A stretch of 64,000 bases of DNA from Neonectria sp. B-13 (lineage: Eukaryota; Ascomycota; Sordariomycetes; Hypocreales; Nectriaceae). Positions 1 through 12,333 of the stretch are shown in pieces. The stretch lies in NCBI GenBank assembly GCA_002682825.1, contig NOKP01000007.1:496001-560000 (forward strand). The letters run 5' to 3'. The notes beneath the pieces were generated by a model, which was not told the DNA's origin, did no database searches, and saw only the letters and a program-made list of their open reading frames with translations. A program made the position numbers and the translations under genes. Positions within the stretch are counted from its first letter, which is position 1, and each line of letters starts with the position of its first letter.

Positions 1-1519
1 GGTCATCCTCCTCGTCGTCCTCCTGAGGACGGCGCAGAGGCGGAAGCTGCTGTGATGCCTCGCTGACGCCAATTCTGTCCATTTCGGGAGTTGATGGGAT
101 CTCCGTTCTCTTGTTGTAACGCCTTCGCTTAGTCAACGGCCCCGACGAGGAGAGCGGTCGCTGATCTAGAGATCGCTTTGCCGCAACTGGCGGCGATGAT
201 CTCTCGTAGCTCTGTAGCGCTCCTGCGGCAGCCTGTTGAGATGGCGAGTCCTCTGGCCAGGGACCCTCTGTCAACTCGCCAACATAAGGGATGTCGTCAG
301 GACCAGGACTCGGCCCATGAGATTCGTCCTCAACCTTAATATCCACCTCTCCCAACTCGAAGCTCTCCATCTCCTTCAAGAATTCAGCCAGGCATTCGTT
401 GTAACATTGCCGTAGCTGGGCAACAGTGACCTCGTCATGACCACTAAAGCCCAGGTCCTCGGCGACTTCGGCCCAGTCCTCTTCGTCTAGATCCTCGGGA
501 GGGTCCCCTTGTTTCGGCTGGACAGCCTGGGCGAGGTCGTAGAGGTCGATGGTCCTGCCTTTGATTTTCGGTTGGGTGTTGATGTCAAGGCCAGACGTTA
601 TCATGTAGTCGTTCAGGTCTTCGTGGAACACTTTTCTTCCCGTGCTTGTTTCGGTGTCTGAAGGTTGATCATCATCTGGGTCATCATCTGGGTCATCGTC
701 TTGGTGAGGGTCGTCTTCGGCCTGTTCGTCAGACTCAGGAACGGCTCTGGGCTCCACGGTTTCAACTCGCGGCGGGCTAGTCCTCTCAGCGGGTCGATGA
801 GCAACTTCCTTAACGGGCTTTTTTGGTTGAGGGAGAACAGTCGCTTCGGCTTGTTGTTCATCACGGTTCGGCTCTTCTGGAGCTAAGGCAGCCATATGTT
901 GTAGCTTGTCCATCGGGAGGGATTGCAAGGTCTTGACGAAGCGATTTCTCCACGACTGCCAAGTGTGCCGGGGGTTCTAGATGCAGTCAGCACCGTACCA
1001 ACACACACCCAGCTCCAACGTGTAAGCCCTACCATAATCTCAAACTCCTGCCAGATTTTGTTTCCAGTTCGGTCAACTGGGTGAGCGAGTGCCCACTTGG
1101 CAACCGCCGCGTCCTCGGCGCTGGTAAACGGCGTCCGGGTCGCCTTTGCGCCGCGGCCTCCTCCAACGGGCCTGGGAATCTCCGGATCGGGGCCTATGCG
1201 GTATCGGTCCTTGAGCTGGATGACGCCGTCCTCCACAGACTCGCTGATGAACTTCCACGAGTAGGACCCGGCGGGAGCATCCTTCCTAGCGTGGTCCGCG
1301 ATGAGGATGTCTGCGTGCTTCTCCAAAGGCACGACTGTACCACCATTTTTCTGTACAACGTTAGATTTGGGGCTAGTCTGTCTGGAAGATGCGACCTACC
1401 GTGATCATGTCGAGGATTGACTTCCTCGTCGGGATGCGCAATGCCACCCATATTTTGACGCCTTTGAAGATGTTCCCCCCCTCGGCGCTCTCAACGCCGT
1501 TGTATGTCGTCGCCGCCAT
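1..1519 (-). CDS. rap1: Telomere-binding protein Rap1 (partial, 3' end off window)
   Basis: Three exons read on the minus strand: 1400-1519, 1033-1350 and 1-976; introns 1351-1399 and 977-1032 have GT/AG borders and the second a GCTGAC branch site. The start is the ATG at 1519 (MAATTYNGVES). Exon 1 plus the start of exon 2 encode a BRCT-like segment (FKGVKIWVALRIPTR, then NGGTVVPLEKHADILIADH). Exon 2 then gives a Myb-like domain (TPFTSAEDAAVAKWALAHP, ending HTWQSWRNRF across intron 2). Exon 3 contains a Pro/Glu-rich linker, an Asp-rich run (DDDPDDDPDDD) and a segment resembling an ARID fold (GRTIDLYDLAQAV, DWAEVAEDLGF, LRQCYNECLAEFLKEME). This domain order fits fungal Rap1, the shelterin-type telomere protein that acts in the nucleus. 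The reading frame stays open to the left edge, so the C-terminal RCT region is missing here. It is divergent from the Swf1-like gene. Confidence 0.82.
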
Positions 1520-2104
1520 CTCGGTGAGTGGCGAGCCGTCTCGTCAAAGCCAACTGGTGACGTTTCATGCATCAACCGCCGCGTGCTAGAGCTGCTAAAA
1601 CTCGGAAATCTCAGAAGCCTCAGCCAAAAAACGTGAGCAAGACGGTAAATCTACGCCTCATAGCACTGAGGGCCTCAGATAGCGAGTCCTTTTGAAATTG
1701 CCTCTTATTCACCGAGTTATTTGTCTTCAACTACATCAAAGCAAGGAGGAACGCGTGGTGCCGCCTATCGCGCGATCACGTGCCAGGACAAAGCTCGACA
1801 CATCGAGTTATCGGTGCATTGGCATTCGGCTATAAGCATTCCCGGCCTCTCCGGCTTGCTGACGATCTCAAAGCCACGCGCAATTGCGTGTGCGTTCCTA
1901 GAGCTCAAGTCGCCGAGTGCTGCTCATCCTTCTGTATCGCAAACACGATTGTTCGAGTTCTTTGGTTTATTTTTGTCGACTATGGGAGTCTAACTGGAAC
2001 CCCCAGTCTCAGCTGACAGCCCGGTTACGAGTAGTGTAACGCCATACTTGTGCCTTAAGACTGCTGAAGTGTCCTCAAGAGTATAAGTCTCTGAGCATCT
2101 AGCG
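1520..2104. promoter_or_regulatory. Divergent intergenic region between rap1 and swf1
   Basis: This 585-bp stretch separates two divergently transcribed start codons (1519 minus, 2105 plus), so it must hold both promoters. I see no coding potential and no clear TATA box or repeat. Short ORFs here lack conserved features. Confidence 0.6.
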
Positions 2105-3476
2105 ATGATGTTCTCGTTCAGGACTATCGTCCTATCAATTCTTTTTCTCTCTTTTATGGTCTTTGTGGCATTTTTCGGGAGATTGCCAGCATTGAGGTAT
2201 GTGTTGGAGCTTGCATCAAACTGTTCAAACAAGGAGGTTTACTGACTTCTCGTCCAGACGTACTCCTATTGCTAAACTACACAAGTTAATATGGGTTCAA
2301 GTACCCAACGTTGTGCTAGCCGTGGACCAGGCTCTCACCGGTGGAAGGGTGTTTGGTCATCTGGCGAGGTTCGGCAAGTACATAATGTATGATCGACATT
2401 GGACTATTGTGGTAAGTCATCGAGTCAGCTCAAGCTCGCGTGCTACAAAGCATGGGCAGCCTGGAGCCGGTATCATGTACTGACCATCCCAGGGGTTCTT
2501 TTTCATGATCCTCGCCGTTGCCGAGTACATGTACCTGCCACAAGTGTGGCCACAGATCGGCGCGTTCACCAAGCTCACCGTCGCCATCACCGTCGTCATG
2601 CCTTACACGTTCCTCTACCTCGCCTGCGCCAGCGACCCCGGCTACATCACGCCGGAGAACCTCGAGTACCACCTCGCCCTCTACCCCTACGACCATACGC
2701 TCTTCCGTCCTGGCAGCGAGTGTCGCACGTGCCGGCTGCTCAAGCCCGCGCGCTCCAAGCACTGTAGCATCTGCAAGCGCTGTGTCGCCAAGTCTGATCA
2801 CCACTGCATCTTCATCAATTCATGCGTCGGCTACGGCAACCAGCACTGGTTCCTGCTCCTGCTCGCCTCCACGGCCCTTGTGTGCACCTACGGGGGCCTT
2901 CTCGGCCTGTCGATCCTCACGGCCCGCATCTACAAGATCGCCCCGAACTGGTCGATGTGGCCACCTAAAGGCATGAGCATGAACCGGTACATGGGCGCTT
3001 GGGGCTGGGGCATCCAGGAGGACGTCAACGTGGGCGCCACGACGCTTCTCGCGCTGCTCACCAGTCCGCTCGTCTGGGGCCTCTTCATCTACACGCTCTA
3101 TCTCGTGTACTGCGGCACCACGACCAACGAGACCCTAAAGTGGTCTGAGTGGAAAGACGACATGCAAGAGGGCTACGCGTTTCGCCGTTCAATGCCCCCC
3201 AACTGGCCCAAGAACGAGCAGATCGAGCCGGTGTGCAGGCGTTGGCCTGTTGAGACGGAGCAGGTCCTCATCACCACGATGGACGGGCAGCCGCCCAAGG
3301 AAGACGGGCGCTTACCAGGAGAAGGCCCGTGGGAGAGGGTATGGAGTCTGAACCACGTCGAGAACTTGTATGACCTGGGGTTCTGGGACAATCTTGTGGA
3401 TGTTTTCGTGCCTGACTACACATTCGGCAACGGGATAGACGATCCCGTCATAGAACGAAGACGTCGTACGCGGTGA
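2105..3476 (+). CDS. swf1: DHHC-type protein S-palmitoyltransferase, Swf1-like
   Basis: Exons 2105-2196, 2258-2411 and 2493-3476 (introns of 61 and 81 nt) encode 409 aa. Residues 1-30 form a hydrophobic N-terminal helix, a second pair of membrane helices lies around residues 83-128, and two more follow the cysteine-rich domain. The DHHC cysteine-rich domain spans about residues 159-195: CRTC, SKHCSIC, then DHHC at 184-187 followed by the CVGYGN stretch and HW. Cys187 is the expected acyl-accepting residue. Swf1-type enzymes sit in the ER membrane and palmitoylate tail-anchored and SNARE-type proteins; the assignment to Swf1 rather than another PFA rests on the N-terminal anchor, the position of the DHHC domain and overall length, so the subfamily is an inference. 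The C-terminus ends in a basic RRRRTR tail. Confidence 0.85.
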
Positions 3477-3816
3477 CATGCAACCGTTTGTTTTTTAAAT
3501 ATCGCAAATACAACTAGTTTTGGATAACTTAATCGAGTCCAAAGCACAGTCTTTTACAACAACTTAGCACATCAAGCGAATCCCTTTTGTTTAGCCAGTG
3601 AGGCAGGCAACTCCATTATTCATCATTCAAATCGCTCATTGTAATCATATCCACACGCTTCTGGGCCTTCCACAGACCACTGAAGACTCGCTTGCGTCTT
3701 CCATCCGCCGCCGTGGTAGCGACCTCGATTCCCCTGGTACTACCCTCAGATATAGAGCGGATTGATTCTACGAGGTCGACTCCGCCCTGACTTCTTCAGT
3801 CCCCTTGCGGGATTGT
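3477..3816. other. Convergent 3' flank between swf1 and aha1
   Basis: A 340-bp spacer between two convergent genes. It is A/T-rich directly after the Swf1 stop, as expected for 3' untranslated regions. No gene or repeat is visible. Confidence 0.5.
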
Positions 3817-4976
3817 CTACAAGATAGTGCCGAAACTATTTCACCATGGTTAGTGACAAGGGTTCATTCTTTTCAGAGGTTGTGAGACTAACCCAAAGGT
3901 CTGCTTGATGCTTTTGATGTAGTACTCGAGCCAGTTGCGCTTGGTAACGTCCTCCTGGCCGACGGGAACACCGTCCCAGGTAACACGCATGACGGTGACA
4001 TGGTCAACGTCGTTCTGGTCAAACTCGATCTTGAGCGTCGAGTAGTGACCCGCAGGCCATTGGCCCAGGCGCCAGCTCTGCACGATCTTCTTGGGAGAAT
4101 CGAGCTCGAGGTACTCGCCGGTGACGTTGCCGCCAAACAGCTCGAACTTACCGCCCTTCTTGGCACCCTCAAAGTTCTGGAGGGGAGACCGAGTGAAGGC
4201 AGCAATTCGCTGGGGGTCGACAAAGGTCTGGAACAGCTCCTCAGCTGTGGTACGGAACTCCTCGTTGTCGGTGACGGTGGTGGTGTTCACAGTACTGCCG
4301 GAGCTGGTCTGAGAGCTGGGGGTGGGAGCGGCCTTCTGGGCAGCGCCCTGGGGCTGGAACTTGGGGGTCGAGAAGCCGCTGGAAGGGTTGGAGCCAGGAG
4401 CGTGCTGGATATCCTTGCCATGCTCAGCAATCAGGGCCGGAGCAAGCCTCTGGAACTCCTTGCGCAGCAGTGGCACAAGCGTGGACCGGACGAGGTCCTT
4501 AACGGGCTGCTTCTCCTTGGACTCGGCGAAGATGTCTACGTCGAACTACGAGTCACTTAGCTATATTCTACGACAACACCGAAGGCACAAGGGCGAAGGA
4601 AGCTTCACGTACCACGTACTCATCCTCTTCGGTGTCGTGGGCGACCTCAGGCACAGTGATGGTGCCCGATACGTCGTCCTCTCCCGGAGCAGATCCTAAG
4701 GCATGGGTCAGCTCCCCGAAGAGATCCAGGCACAGCACAGCACGTCTCCTTACCGGAGTATTCCAGGGTGAGCTTGACATCGAAGATGGTAATCACCTTG
4801 CCCTTGCGCTGGCTCACGTCGACGTCACCGTCCATGCTCTGGACCTTGCTAATCTTGGCCTTCACATCGCCGTTCTCGGCCTCAACCTTGACCAGGTTGT
4901 CCTCGAACCACTGCTTAGCCCACTCCGACACGTCCTTGTTGACCCAGTGCCAGTTGTTAGGGTTATGGAGGACCAT
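3817..4976 (-). CDS. aha1: Hsp90 co-chaperone AHA1 (activator of Hsp90 ATPase)
   Basis: Four exons on the minus strand, 4754-4976, 4613-4695, 3893-4545 and 3817-3835, encode 325 aa. Introns are 58, 67 and 57 nt. The protein starts MVLHNPNNWHWVNKD, containing the NxNNWHW motif of Aha1 that stimulates Hsp90 ATP turnover. Residues about 12-150 form the N-terminal Aha1 domain that binds the Hsp90 middle domain. A Ser/Pro/Thr-rich linker follows, then the C-terminal AHSA1/SRPBCC-type domain (EEFRTTAEELFQTFVDPQR, FELFGGNVTGEY, WDGVPVGQEDV, WLEYYIKSIKQTFG). The last 19-nt exon completes the family ending FGFGTIL; reading through the third intron instead would give an unrelated tail. The start at 4976 is preferred over an upstream in-frame ATG at 5009 because the family begins MVLHNPNNWHW. 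It acts in the cytosol. Confidence 0.93.
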
Positions 4977-7900
4977 TGTAAAGTCGATGGCTCGGGAGGA
5001 GCGGCTCAAGGCGGGGAAGAATCTGTTGACTTAATTGGGCACGGTCAGCTTCAGAACAGGCAAAAAACGTTGGCAAAAGAGCTGAAAAAGAGGTTGCAAT
5101 TGTATTGCAGGTCAGAAATGGTCTGGTGGACCACAGCGTTTTAGTCATCAATGAAGGGAGTACAAGTCACTCTATGACTGGTGCCAGCTGGTATCTCATC
5201 ATAGAAAAATGGGAGGCTCGAGAGCGTGAGCAAAGAAACATGTCGGGTACTTACAAGTTAGGGATGCTCCAAGTAGAGGAGATGATGAACAGTCGAAATA
5301 ATTGTGAGAAGGAGAAGAAAGAGAGAAGAAGAGAGGAATGAGGAGCGGTTTTGTTCGGGAGATGAGGATGGGAAAATGGGGAGGAGAAAGGAAATGGAGA
5401 AGGAAGACGGAGAACGAGAGTCTCCAGAACCCTCTAGAATTTTGTTCAAGCCTCGTGCCCCCACCTTGTGCTAATGTGGGGCTCATCTCATTTTGCTTGG
5501 TCCCAGCCTCGTCGCTCGCAGCCGACTTGCCCAACTGAGCGAGAGTCAATGTCAGTCTCGGCACCGCTGTTGACGAATCTCAAATTCAACAGTGCGAAAG
5601 AAAACTAAGGGTATATGCAATCAATCGATAAGGAAAATACCTTGAGACCTTTCAATAGGGCCGATACGGAGCAAACTCTCCAACAATGGCGGTAGTCGAT
5701 TCTCCGAACATTTGACACTCGCTAGCATGCGAAATTACCTAAATGCTGAATGGTCTCAGGTAGAAGATCTGGGGTACGTCGACTGTTCTTCATCTCATTA
5801 ATCCCCAGTGCCTCTTTAGAACCATGATGCAGAGTTAAGTGCTCAAGCAATTTGCTAGGCTCGAATCCGCCCAAGCCATAAAGCTGCAGTTGAACTCCAA
5901 AGCTTGCTCCACTACTGAGACTGATCCCAATACCTACTTGGTTGTCACAACAGGACATGACATGAAGTCCCACAGTAGTATCTCGCATTTGGTATCTAAT
6001 TAGATGCGGACTGGGTCTGAAAGTGTATGAATCCACTCAGGCGTCGTCCATTAGTGATGGTTTTCCTGCGCTTCTTCAACCACGAAAGTCGTCTACTAAA
6101 AGCTCATGAAGACGTTTGCAGACAGTCCGCCTTTAGAAAACCATTAGCAATGCTTATGGCTTGGCCCCCAAGTCGCGTTCGACGGGGCCACCGCGCCTGG
6201 TTGGTGGTTCGGCGTCAGGGCCAAATACGCGACAAGCGCCGTCATCTATAAATACCGAGAGTGATCCGGCCATTCCAGGATTGTTCCTTGCTATCACATC
6301 TACCCCATGATATCGGCGGCGAGTCGGATAAAAAGTAGCAAGCCCGGGCTTACTAAAGAACCGAGCGTCCAGTTTCATAGACGAGGTAATCGCCATGCCA
6401 TGGATGTAGGAGGGAGGAGCTGCCTGGTTGCTAGTGGAGATCTGAGGAGCTACTGTCGGATCCGTTTGGTCAGCTGGTTCTGTACTCCGTAGGTGTTCCG
6501 TAATCTGTAGATGACCGGAACCGGTGACTCCATTTACTTTGGGCACTCTCAGGGCGTCCCGGGGCGTCCAAGTCCACGGGCCTGCGCCGCGGCCGTTGGC
6601 TCCGGGCGGTGCCCGTCGGCCGAGGCTCGCATGGATCCACCTGCCGGAGCTCTCAGCCTCTCATCTCCGGCGCTGCAGAATGAGGCCGGTGACAGCATAC
6701 GGGAGATTGGAGAAAGGCTCGACGGTTTCTATTCCAAACGCAGAGGGAATGACGCCAAGAACCGGCACGCCTTCTGCGAAAGTTCCGATCACCGGCTGAC
6801 CGTCTTTTCAGTGCTTTGTCTCCAGGCCTCCCCTCGCCAGCTCGCCAAGCTGGGTGAGCCAGTGACCCTGTCGGCTCACCCTCCACCACCGCCGATCAAC
6901 CCTTGCGCATGAGCTCGCCGTCGCCATGCACCCACAAGGTCTGTGCAAAGATGGGAGAGGCGACGGCTGCCTTGCCTTGCCGTATCCTGTTCACGCCTCT
7001 CGCCTTGGGACTCAGTCTCACAAGGGCGGGATGTGACAGGCAGAGCTGGGACGCCATTAAGCGCCGACATCCACCCTTCAACCCGCATCGTCAACCAGAG
7101 CGGCCAATGACGACCCTGGCTCGCCATGGGGCAGGTTCTAAGAATAGAAATAGGTTGTCCAGCGTGCGTCCAATGGATTTACAGATCCGACCCCTTTTCA
7201 CAACCTCTAGCTGCAGCGGGGGCGGGTTCCTTCGACGTTAGAGTGAACTGTGGGCAAACGAGCGCCGGACGAGTTCTCTTTTCGACCTTGAAAAAAATGC
7301 TGGACGGAGTGACGGAGTGACGGACGGACCAGGAAGGCTAGCATGCGGCAAGGATGCTCACATCATGCTGTTCAAAACGACTCGTCCTGGACGCTCGTCG
7401 ACGGGGGACGGGTGAGCTCAAGCCAGCATACAAGACGAATAGACGGGCCAAATGACCGATCTGAGAGGCATGCCTTGTTCCAGCAGATAGCATAGCATGA
7501 GGCCCTCGAAAAAGAAAGCATCCGGGGTCCGGCACCGGGCAATGGGGTGGGATTTGGGGCCTAGTCGGTCCCGGTATCCATATTCCAAGGGTTGGAGGTG
7601 GTTCTCGGCTCGCCTGCGTTTGAAGAGATGCGCGGCACCGGCGCAGGCGGCAGCGTTGCAGCAATGGGCCCGTAGGTAGCCTTGGAGTAGTATTCATAAG
7701 TACCGGGAGGGAATAGGTCGGCGATGAGGACCGATGCTGTACATGGTATGCAGGACCACGGTCCAAGGCACAGACGGGCTTGTAGACTGTGGATGTGGAT
7801 GTGGATTTGGCTGTGGGCGGGCTGCGAGCCGCGGGCTGCTGCCGGACCAAGTATGTACAGTACCAAGTACGAAGTAGATCTGGCGTTATCACCATGATCT

Positions 7901-8702
7901 CGCTTTGCAAGCCGTCTGCAAGTCTGCGAGTCTGTGACTGTCCCACCTAAAGTGACATGCCACCCCCAAACCCTCGTCCGCCGGCAGCAAGCAACATCCA
8001 ACCTCTCTCCACCCCAGCAAGGATCGAGTCCCAAGCAAGTCAATCCTCCCTCTTTTTGGTCCTTTGCTCTCTGTCTCTGAGTAGAGTCTTGGGTTTTTTT
8101 TTTTTTTAATCGCCGACGACCGCCGAGGGGAGAAAGCTACCTAGCTTTGCCATATCCCATTCCATCGCGGGGTGCCCAATTCCCAGCCTCTCCCTCCCTC
8201 CCTCACTCACACACCCACACTCTTACACACTCTCACACGCAGCTCTTCCTCATGGATTGGCTGACCCAGGACAATTGAATCCCCCCGGCCACCTCGCTAC
8301 AAGCCTATGGGTTTCGAGGCGTCCAGGCTCCCGCTCCAACTCGCAGATCACGGCGCACACACACATACATCACACGCGCGCCTGCGTGGGGCAGAAACAA
8401 AAGTCGACCAGGACAGCTCTCGACGTTGGACTGCCGACTTTGGCTCTCTCCTCGTCTGAGCATCGTCTCACCACCACGCGCGCCGGCACAGCCAACCGCC
8501 CACCCAGGCACCGTGGACCACGCACCGCAGCTCGGCTCGCCAATAACGCAGGCGCTGATACGCAGGCGCGTGGGGAAGAAGGTGCCTGTAGCTTGTTGGC
8601 TGCCAGACCCTGGACAGCTTGTTGGTTGGGAACATTGGAGTGAGCTCGACTTTACTTGACGACTCGGCGACTCTGCGACCGAGTCCGCCTTTCGCCTTTG
8701 CC
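4977..8702. other. 3.7-kb gene-free region with leader of the next gene
   Basis: Nothing here translates into a recognisable protein in any frame. The left end is the aha1 promoter; 5240-5420 is purine-rich on the plus strand. About 8040-8260 is strongly pyrimidine-rich (CTCCCTCCCTC and CACAC runs, plus a T14 run at 8094-8107), which in filamentous fungi usually marks a promoter or 5' leader, here of the gene starting at 8703. A TATAAATA sequence at about 6244 is not followed by a convincing gene. ORFs of 130-200 codons in 6150-7950 have irregular composition and overlap on both strands. Confidence 0.5.
8094..8107 (+). repeat. Homopolymer T14
   Basis: Fourteen consecutive T residues in the pyrimidine-rich region about 600 bp upstream of the start codon at 8703. 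Poly(dA:dT) tracts of this kind commonly exclude nucleosomes at promoters; that role is inferred. Confidence 0.6.
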
Positions 8703-11700
8703 ATGACTTCTCCTCGCGATCCCACGCGACTCCGTCAGGGCCTCAATCCTCTCACCACTTCCTCCCTCGGCGTCTACAATACCAACCCTCTCGCCACGCC
8801 CATCTCCGCCCTCTCCATGACCTCGTCGCATCTTCACTCCGTCCAGACCCCCGCCAGCACCATTCAGCCATACAATCCTCGAGAATGGGTCGCCACGCCC
8901 GTCGGCGGCCCAGACCGGCCCAGCCAGTTTGTCGAGCCTCAAGGTAAGCTCGATGCCACTATATCACGGCCATGGCGGGTTCATACACCGAGTCCATGCA
9001 GCTTATACTCACTGACACCTTGTAGGGTCACCTCTGCCACCACCTCCGTATAGCCCACCGAGGAGCCAGCAACAACTGTCAATGAACTCAGCCTTTGACG
9101 GCACACCCGCCTCTACTCCGACACCACCGCCACGGATCAACCCAAGCCTCCACCGACCGTCCCCAGAGCCCCAGGGTGTAATCAACCCTTCATTCCCGCC
9201 TCCCCCACCGGGGACCTCTCGTCGCTTTGGGCTTCCTTCGTTGAGAACTCGAAGAGATGACGGCCGCAACTCGAATTCCCCGGACCCTCATCCAGCTATA
9301 CATCCCCACAGGCAGAGCATGATAATACAAACCTCATTCCACCCATCGCCACCAGATCATGCGGGTGTGTTCGGTCAGCATGCTCCCCCAGCTGCCCGCA
9401 GAGCTGCCTCGGCCGGTGCCATCGAGACGCCTACCTCTGCTCGCTCAAGATCAGACTCGCAAACGAGATGGGCCCCCGGCATGCCACTACCCCCGCCTCC
9501 ACCCGGGCCACCTCCAGCAGGATCAAGATCACAAAGTGTGCAGAGTATGGATCGGTCTACTGTTCCCATCATATCTCCCCCTACACGACGCCGTGCTCCC
9601 TCCGGCGTGACGACTCTGGGTCCCGTCCCGCCGACGCCAGCTGATTGGGTTGATACTGACAACCAGGCCGCCCTTCGGAATCGCGGTCGCTCTCCAGGGC
9701 TGACCATCGACACCGTCACCGCCAGCAGCGCCAGCCCGCCCGCTGACGCATTACACTCTTCTGCATCCAGCGCTGGTGGCTTGAACAGAACAGGGGCGGT
9801 GCGCCGTGACAAGACGATCCTCCAGAGGCGGACAGAGAGTCGAACCCGCGAAGGCGGTCGTGGATCCATTGACGAAACGGTTCAGTCGAACACCGTCTCG
9901 AATATCGCGGTTCCCGGGAATCCGGATGGACTCGATATCAAACCAGTCGTGAGCAGGTCAACGCCACGCAGCGCCGGAAGGGGGCTGCCTGAGCATACAC
10001 CCAGGACTGCTGACTCCCAAGACCCTCAGAACTTAACGCCGAGGGCACTTCCATCTGGCAAACTCCCTCAAGAGGCAGCAACACCGCCCTTCTCTCCACG
10101 CGCCGCTGCCAAGCAACCTCAATATGGCGGTAGCAGCTCGAAAGCAATGGCTCCTAAGGCTCTCCCAACTCCCCCGCCTCACATCCGCTCCGCTTCGAGC
10201 TCGCGTGTTCGAGAATCCTCCCGTCCACCTGCATTCGTGTCGATTCCTATCTCGAAACACGCGGTTGTCACCCAAACGGCGGACCAGTTTGCTGCTGGTA
10301 CTATTGAGCGGTTCCAGGCATTTGCAGCCTGCGAGGCGACGGCTGCCGTGGATGCAGACCGGGTACGCATGTTCGCCGACTTCATTGTCAACGAATCACG
10401 GATCAGACGAGAACGATACGCGGGGGCTATTGGAGTTATGGGGTCAGAAATATTCGACTTGACGCGCGATCTGTTCCGCCCGATGGTTAGCACACCACGG
10501 CGCGAATCGAACACTTCGCAAGATGAGTATACTCCAGACTCATCTGAGCCCACACGATCTCACCGCGGATCGTTTGGTTCGAACCACCCCCTTGAGGGCA
10601 ACGCTCTCTCAGCACCCAATTCCGCGGGCATCTCCTCGTCACCGATCGCCGGTCCGCAAAACGGCAATTGGGCTAGCAACTACATGCCCTCCCTGTCCCC
10701 CATTCTTAGCATGAGTGTAAGCGACAACCACGACGAAGCTGACTCCCGAGGAAGGCCACCGAGTCGCTGGTGGGAGGTCGACTCGCAGGGCGAACCGTCC
10801 CGCATGGAGCGATCCAAGCGCGAGTCCAAGTACATGGGCGTGTCAAAGACACAATGGGTTGAGGAGGAAGTGAACACAGCAAGCCATGGAGGCACCAGCG
10901 AGCCGGGCTCAGCTTCAGAATACCCGCCAGAGAAGACGGGTTGGCATGATCAGTCGCCGAGTCTAACCCCACAACCCGGGACATTCCCCAACTCGTTGGG
11001 CTCAAGTCCAGTTTCTAGTGCTAACCGCGAGTATCTGGATGTTTCCCGCCTCGTCACCATGCCACCCCCCTATCCGAGACATCATCCTGCTGTCAACAAC
11101 AACCATCCCGAACTGACTTCGATCCGAGTCGCAGTTCGATCGTTGAGCGAGCTGTCGGAGGTCAAGACTGTCAAGGAGAAGTTCGCTGCTGAAAGCTCGA
11201 AGCGCCGCGAGCAGTTCGCCAAGACAGTGGCCGAACGACGAACGGCTCTCAGGGCAAACCTCCAACAGGAAATCAACTCCGGCAACCTCGGCTACGCAGA
11301 TGCGGCTGCTATTGAATCGGATTCACAGAAGAGTGAGATGGGCGAGAAGAAAGAGCTAGAGAAGACAGAGTACGAGCAGTTTCAGAACCAGGTAGTAGTG
11401 CCCCTGAATGAGCTGCTCATGGGCCGCATTACCACCGCCACGGAGCTCTTTGATGATCTGGCTCGCCACCTGTTCGACAATGAACAGAACGACGCCGACA
11501 TGCCGCAAGAGGAGGGCGACGACAGACCGGAACTCCTGGAGAAATTGACACTCCTCAAATGGGTCTTTGAGGCTCGCGAGTCCCTACACCGAGCCAACTA
11601 CGATCTCCTTTCGGACCGTAACGGCCGCTATTGCGAGGTCGTAATGACTCCATACCGGCTCTCCGGAAACACCGAGAAGCTCAAATCAGCCGAGGCCTTC

Positions 11701-12333
11701 TTCGCTGAGGATTCGGCCAGGCGTGAGTACGCATTCGCCAACGAAGTCCTGGACCGGACGCGAGACTTCCGGTCTGTTGTCGAGGAGGCCGTGGAACGCG
11801 GCGTGTCACTCCAGCTATCTGCGTTCTGGGACATTGCACCGCCGCTGTGCGGACTGCTGGACAACATCCCCCTCGACATCGAGGGCTTCAACATCCAAAT
11901 CCCTGCGGCCGAGTTCGACGAGAACCCGTCATACCACGTGTACCCGATGCAGTACCTCTTCAGCCTCCTGCTGCACGCCGAGAAGAGCACGTACCAGTTC
12001 ATCGAGTCGCACACGAACCTGCTGTGCCTGTTGCACGAGGTCAAGGAAGCTGTGGTGCACGCCAAGGGCAAGGTGCTGGAAACGCAAACGGCCGACGCGG
12101 ACGGCACGCCCATCCCCGCCGACCAGCGCGACGCCCGCGCAAAGCAAATGCGGCAGGCCGAGGAGCGCCGCCTGACGGAGGACCTCAAAGAGAAGGTCCG
12201 CTTGGTGCGCGACCAGTGGAAGAGCGCGCTAGGCGAGAACTTGACGCAAGTCAAACAGCGGCTCGGCGAGTGGCTTCTGCAGGGAGGCGGGTGGGATGAG
12301 GCGCTCGAGGATGGCGGTGTGGGCTCAGTCTAG
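8703..12333 (+). CDS. Conserved-looking proline-rich protein of unknown function, 1182 aa
   Basis: Two exons, 8703-8943 and 9026-12333 (82-nt intron with ACTGACA branch site), give 1182 aa beginning MTSPRDPTRLRQGLNPL. Residues 1-480 are low-complexity, rich in Pro, Ser and Thr, with poly-proline tracts (LPPPPYSPPRS at about 83-93, FPPPPPG, LPPPPPGPPP) that look like SH3, WW or profilin ligands. About residues 486-565 form a compact non-repetitive block (VVTQTADQFAAGTIERFQAF through EIFDLTRDLFRP). A second disordered stretch follows. Residues about 778-1182 are mostly helical, with charged heptad-like runs (EKFAAESSKRREQFAKTVAE; KQMRQAEERRLTEDLKEKVR) and a stretch containing PPLCGLLDNIPLDIEGFNI. 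I do not recognise the family. The architecture suggests a cytoplasmic scaffold, but that is inference. Confidence 0.85.

Noticed and set aside
7338..7946. Minus-strand ORF of 202 codons
   Set aside because: Arg/Ser/Pro-rich without conserved blocks and overlapped by another ORF in a second frame; no leader or splice logic around it.
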